Shown here piece after piece: positions 6,165 through 6,722 of a stretch of DNA of 6,722 bases; position 1 is the first letter of the stretch, and each line of letters opens with the position of its first letter. The DNA comes from Victivallales bacterium (GTDB lineage: Bacteria > Verrucomicrobiota > Lentisphaeria > Oligosphaerales > Oligosphaeraceae): positions 1 through 6,722 of the forward strand of contig CAAGMX010000113.1 of NCBI GenBank assembly GCA_900771165.1. The letters run 5' to 3'. The notes under the pieces are model-generated. The model saw nothing but the letters and a program-made list of their open reading frames with translations, was not told the DNA's origin and searched no databases. The position numbers and the translations under genes were made by a program.

Positions 6165-6170
6165 TCCTCT
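6165..6170 (-). promoter_or_regulatory. Shine-Dalgarno for the IS1634-type transposase
   Basis: On the minus strand AGAGGA is followed by TGAA and then ATG 6160. The spacing is short but workable, and no other in-frame ATG has a better site. Confidence 0.6.
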
Positions 6171-6175
6171 TGTTA

Positions 6176-6191
6176 GTTATATCAATATAAC
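6176..6191. promoter_or_regulatory. 16-bp palindrome in the transposase leader, possible operator
   Basis: GTTATATCAATATAAC has perfect 7-bp arms around CA. Its left half GTTATATCAA is the same as the inner part of the right terminal repeat (6253-6262), and GGTTATAT also occurs on the minus strand at 6199-6206. Shared sequence between the element end and its promoter would let the transposase bind both; this is inference. Confidence 0.45.
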
Positions 6192-6197
6192 AATATT

Positions 6198-6225
6198 AAT
6201 ATAACCATTTTCTCGCAGAAAACAA
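6198..6225 (-). promoter_or_regulatory. Candidate promoter of the transposase gene
   Basis: On the minus strand TTGTTT (6225-6220) and TATATT (6203-6198) are separated by 16 bp, 37 bp upstream of the ATG. The -35 match is moderate (three of six). The surrounding AT-rich stretch offers other -10 choices. Confidence 0.35.
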
Positions 6226-6251
6226 CTGCCAAAAAGCAAAATTATGCTCAC

Positions 6252-6278
6252 GGTTATATCAATTCCCTAGAGTTTCGG
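6252..6278 (-). repeat. IS1634-type terminal inverted repeat, right
   Basis: Reverse complement of the left repeat at 25 of 27 positions; its outer tip reads CCTAGAGTTTCGG on the plus strand. Confidence 0.92.
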
Positions 6279-6284
6279 ATGTAT
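6279..6284. repeat. Target site duplication, right (ATGTAT)
   Basis: Exact copy of 4214-4219. In the uninterrupted repeat units the same place reads TTGTAT (6482-6487 and 6685-6690), which shows that the target lay inside the repeat. Confidence 0.85.
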
Positions 6285-6343
6285 GCGCGTACGCGCGCGG
6301 GGTAAGAGGTTCCCCTCGCCCCCATCCCGCCATCCCGGGGGTT
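6281..6343 (+). repeat. Mosaic repeat, block A, copy 2 (next to the IS)
   Basis: Same block as 660-718, but the hairpin is replaced by the loopless 12-bp palindrome GCGCGTACGCGC (6285-6296). GGGGTAAGAGGTTCCCCTCG and the C-rich run to ATCCCGGGGGTT follow unchanged. Its first four bases are the right target duplication of the IS. Confidence 0.88.
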
Positions 6344-6346
6344 CCC

Positions 6347-6364
6347 GGCCGGGAATGCCCGGCC
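6347..6364. repeat. Cassette hairpin type Y, copy 2 (inverted)
   Basis: GGCCGGG (6347-6353), loop AATG, CCCGGCC (6358-6364). Together with its flanks (about 6336-6375) it is the reverse complement of about 3998-4036, apart from the loop. Confidence 0.85.
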
Positions 6365-6406
6365 TCCACCCCCGGCTATCGATCCTGCCACCCCTGCCGG
6401 GGTTCT

Positions 6407-6451
6407 GGGTGGATGGTGGTAGCGCCAAAGGTTTTTCCGTGTTTCCCCGTC
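6407..6451 (+). repeat. Mosaic repeat, block C, copy 2
   Basis: Matches 4136-4179 with one substitution and one inserted base; the last 32 bp are identical. It leads through GTCCCGTGGGAC (6460-6471) into block A copy 3, which gives the order C-palindrome-A that the IS interrupted further left. Confidence 0.9.
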
Positions 6452-6483
6452 CCGTTGTTGTCCCGTGGGACGTAGTCTGGGTT

Positions 6484-6550
6484 GTATGCGCGAGAAAAAC
6501 GCGCGGGGTAAGAGGTTCCCCCTCGCCCCCTTCCCGCCATCCCGGGGGTT
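6484..6550 (+). repeat. Mosaic repeat, block A, copy 3
   Basis: GTATGCGCG start, hairpin GCGCG (6488-6492)/AGAAAAA/CGCGC (6500-6504), then GGGGTAAGAGGTTCCC and the C-rich run ending CATCCCGGGGGTT. It is followed by cassette type X. Confidence 0.88.
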
Positions 6551-6657
6551 TGGTCGCCACGTTGTGGCTTCCGCACCCCCGTCTATCGATCCTGCCACCC
6601 CGGCAAGCGGGGTTCAGGAGGATTGCCCCCTGTGTCCCCCGCCAGCGGGGGTGGGAA
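6542..6657 (-). repeat. Mosaic repeat, right arm of the long inverted pair
   Basis: Reverse complement of 3826-3939, with the nested hairpin kept (outer ATCCT/AGGAT, inner CCCCG/CGGGG, loop GCAAG) and the CCCCCGC-CA-GCGGGGG stem (6636-6651) also kept. Confidence 0.88.
6556..6568. repeat. Cassette hairpin type X, copy 2 (inverted)
   Basis: GCCAC (6556-6560), loop GTT, GTGGC (6564-6568). The stem is identical to 3910-3925 and the loop is three bases shorter. Confidence 0.8.
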
Positions 6658-6686
6658 CGACTCCGGGATGTGCCATTCCCATGGTT

Positions 6687-6722
6687 GTATGCGCGAGAAA
6701 AACGCGCGGGGTAAGAGGTTCC
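6687..6722 (+). repeat. Mosaic repeat, block A, copy 4 (cut by the window edge)
   Basis: Its 36 bp are the same as the start of copy 3, including the GCGCG-AGAAAAA-CGCGC hairpin and GGGGTAAGAGGTTCC. The unit continues beyond the window. Confidence 0.88.

Larger units (their letters stand above)
4220..6278 (-). mobile_element. Complete IS1634-type insertion sequence, 2,059 bp
   Basis: The element has 27-bp terminal inverted repeats (4220-4246 and 6252-6278, tips CCGAAACTCTAGG, 25 of 27 positions matching), a 6-bp duplication ATGTAT on both sides, and a single intact 631-residue transposase gene filling nearly all of it (19 bp or fewer between the stop and the left repeat). It is less GC-rich than its flanks, especially the AT-rich 6170-6250 stretch, consistent with horizontal arrival. 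Intact gene, near-identical ends and perfect duplication suggest a recent and possibly active insertion. It split a mosaic repeat unit: block C lies to its left and block A to its right, as in the uninterrupted unit at 6407-6550. Confidence 0.9.
6281..6686 (+). repeat. Two head-to-tail 203-bp mosaic units
   Basis: Block A starts at 6281, 6484 and 6687, so two successive units are exactly 203 bp each. Both run block A, cassette hairpin, then a block with TATCGATCCTGCCACCCC and a CCCCG hairpin. They then diverge: unit 1 ends with block C and the GTCCCGTGGGAC palindrome, while unit 2 ends with the inverted copy of the L1-type sequence. This 438-bp stretch to the window edge holds no supportable gene. 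Confidence 0.8.

Noticed and set aside
5450..6190. Plus-strand open frames opposite the transposase (also 4628-5260)
   Set aside because: They are antisense to an intact IS1634-type transposase with visible DDE motifs; they have no ribosome binding site and no recognisable protein pattern.
6281..6722. CRISPR-like array from the evenly spaced block A copies
   Set aside because: The units are 203 bp, the intervening sequence is itself repeated elsewhere, and no cas genes are present. This is a tandem mosaic repeat.

Overview
The window looks like a GC-rich chromosomal segment of a Gram-negative (diderm) bacterium. It carries the end of a periplasmic-type solute-binding protein and a type IV pilus retraction ATPase, followed by an accessory stretch of insertion sequences and dense hairpin repeats. 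The protein architecture (two PilT domains in one chain) and the repeat-laden, GC-rich spacers suggest to me a Verrucomicrobiota/Lentisphaerota-like organism. That is an impression and not a result.

Layout: (1) 3-587 (+), C-terminal 194 residues of an ABC-transporter substrate-binding protein. (2) 588-909, a spacer with a copy of a GC-rich hairpin repeat and the leader of the next gene. (3) 910-3114 (+), a 734-residue tandem PilT-PilT ATPase, both halves with intact nucleotide-binding motifs. (4) 3107-3717, the remnant of an IS630-type element. Both candidate ends and the transposase N-terminus remain, but the catalytic part is deleted and the reading frame is broken; the left end appears to supply the stop codon of the pilus gene. 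(5) 3718-4213, non-coding mosaic hairpin repeats. (6) 4220-6278, an apparently complete 2,059-bp IS1634-type insertion sequence with 27-bp terminal inverted repeats, a 6-bp target duplication (ATGTAT) and an intact 631-residue transposase on the minus strand. (7) 6285-6722, more of the same mosaic repeats, partly in inverted orientation relative to those left of the IS, organised as two head-to-tail units of exactly 203 bp and the start of a third.

The two host genes do not obviously belong to one pathway: one imports a solute (iron-type family resemblance) and the other powers pilus retraction. The most unusual material is the repeat family. It has constant blocks joined through interchangeable hairpin cassettes whose stems are kept while loops change in length and sequence. 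The IS1634-type element landed inside one repeat unit, directly beside a GCGCG palindrome. I found no CRISPR array, tRNA, rRNA or recognised riboswitch.
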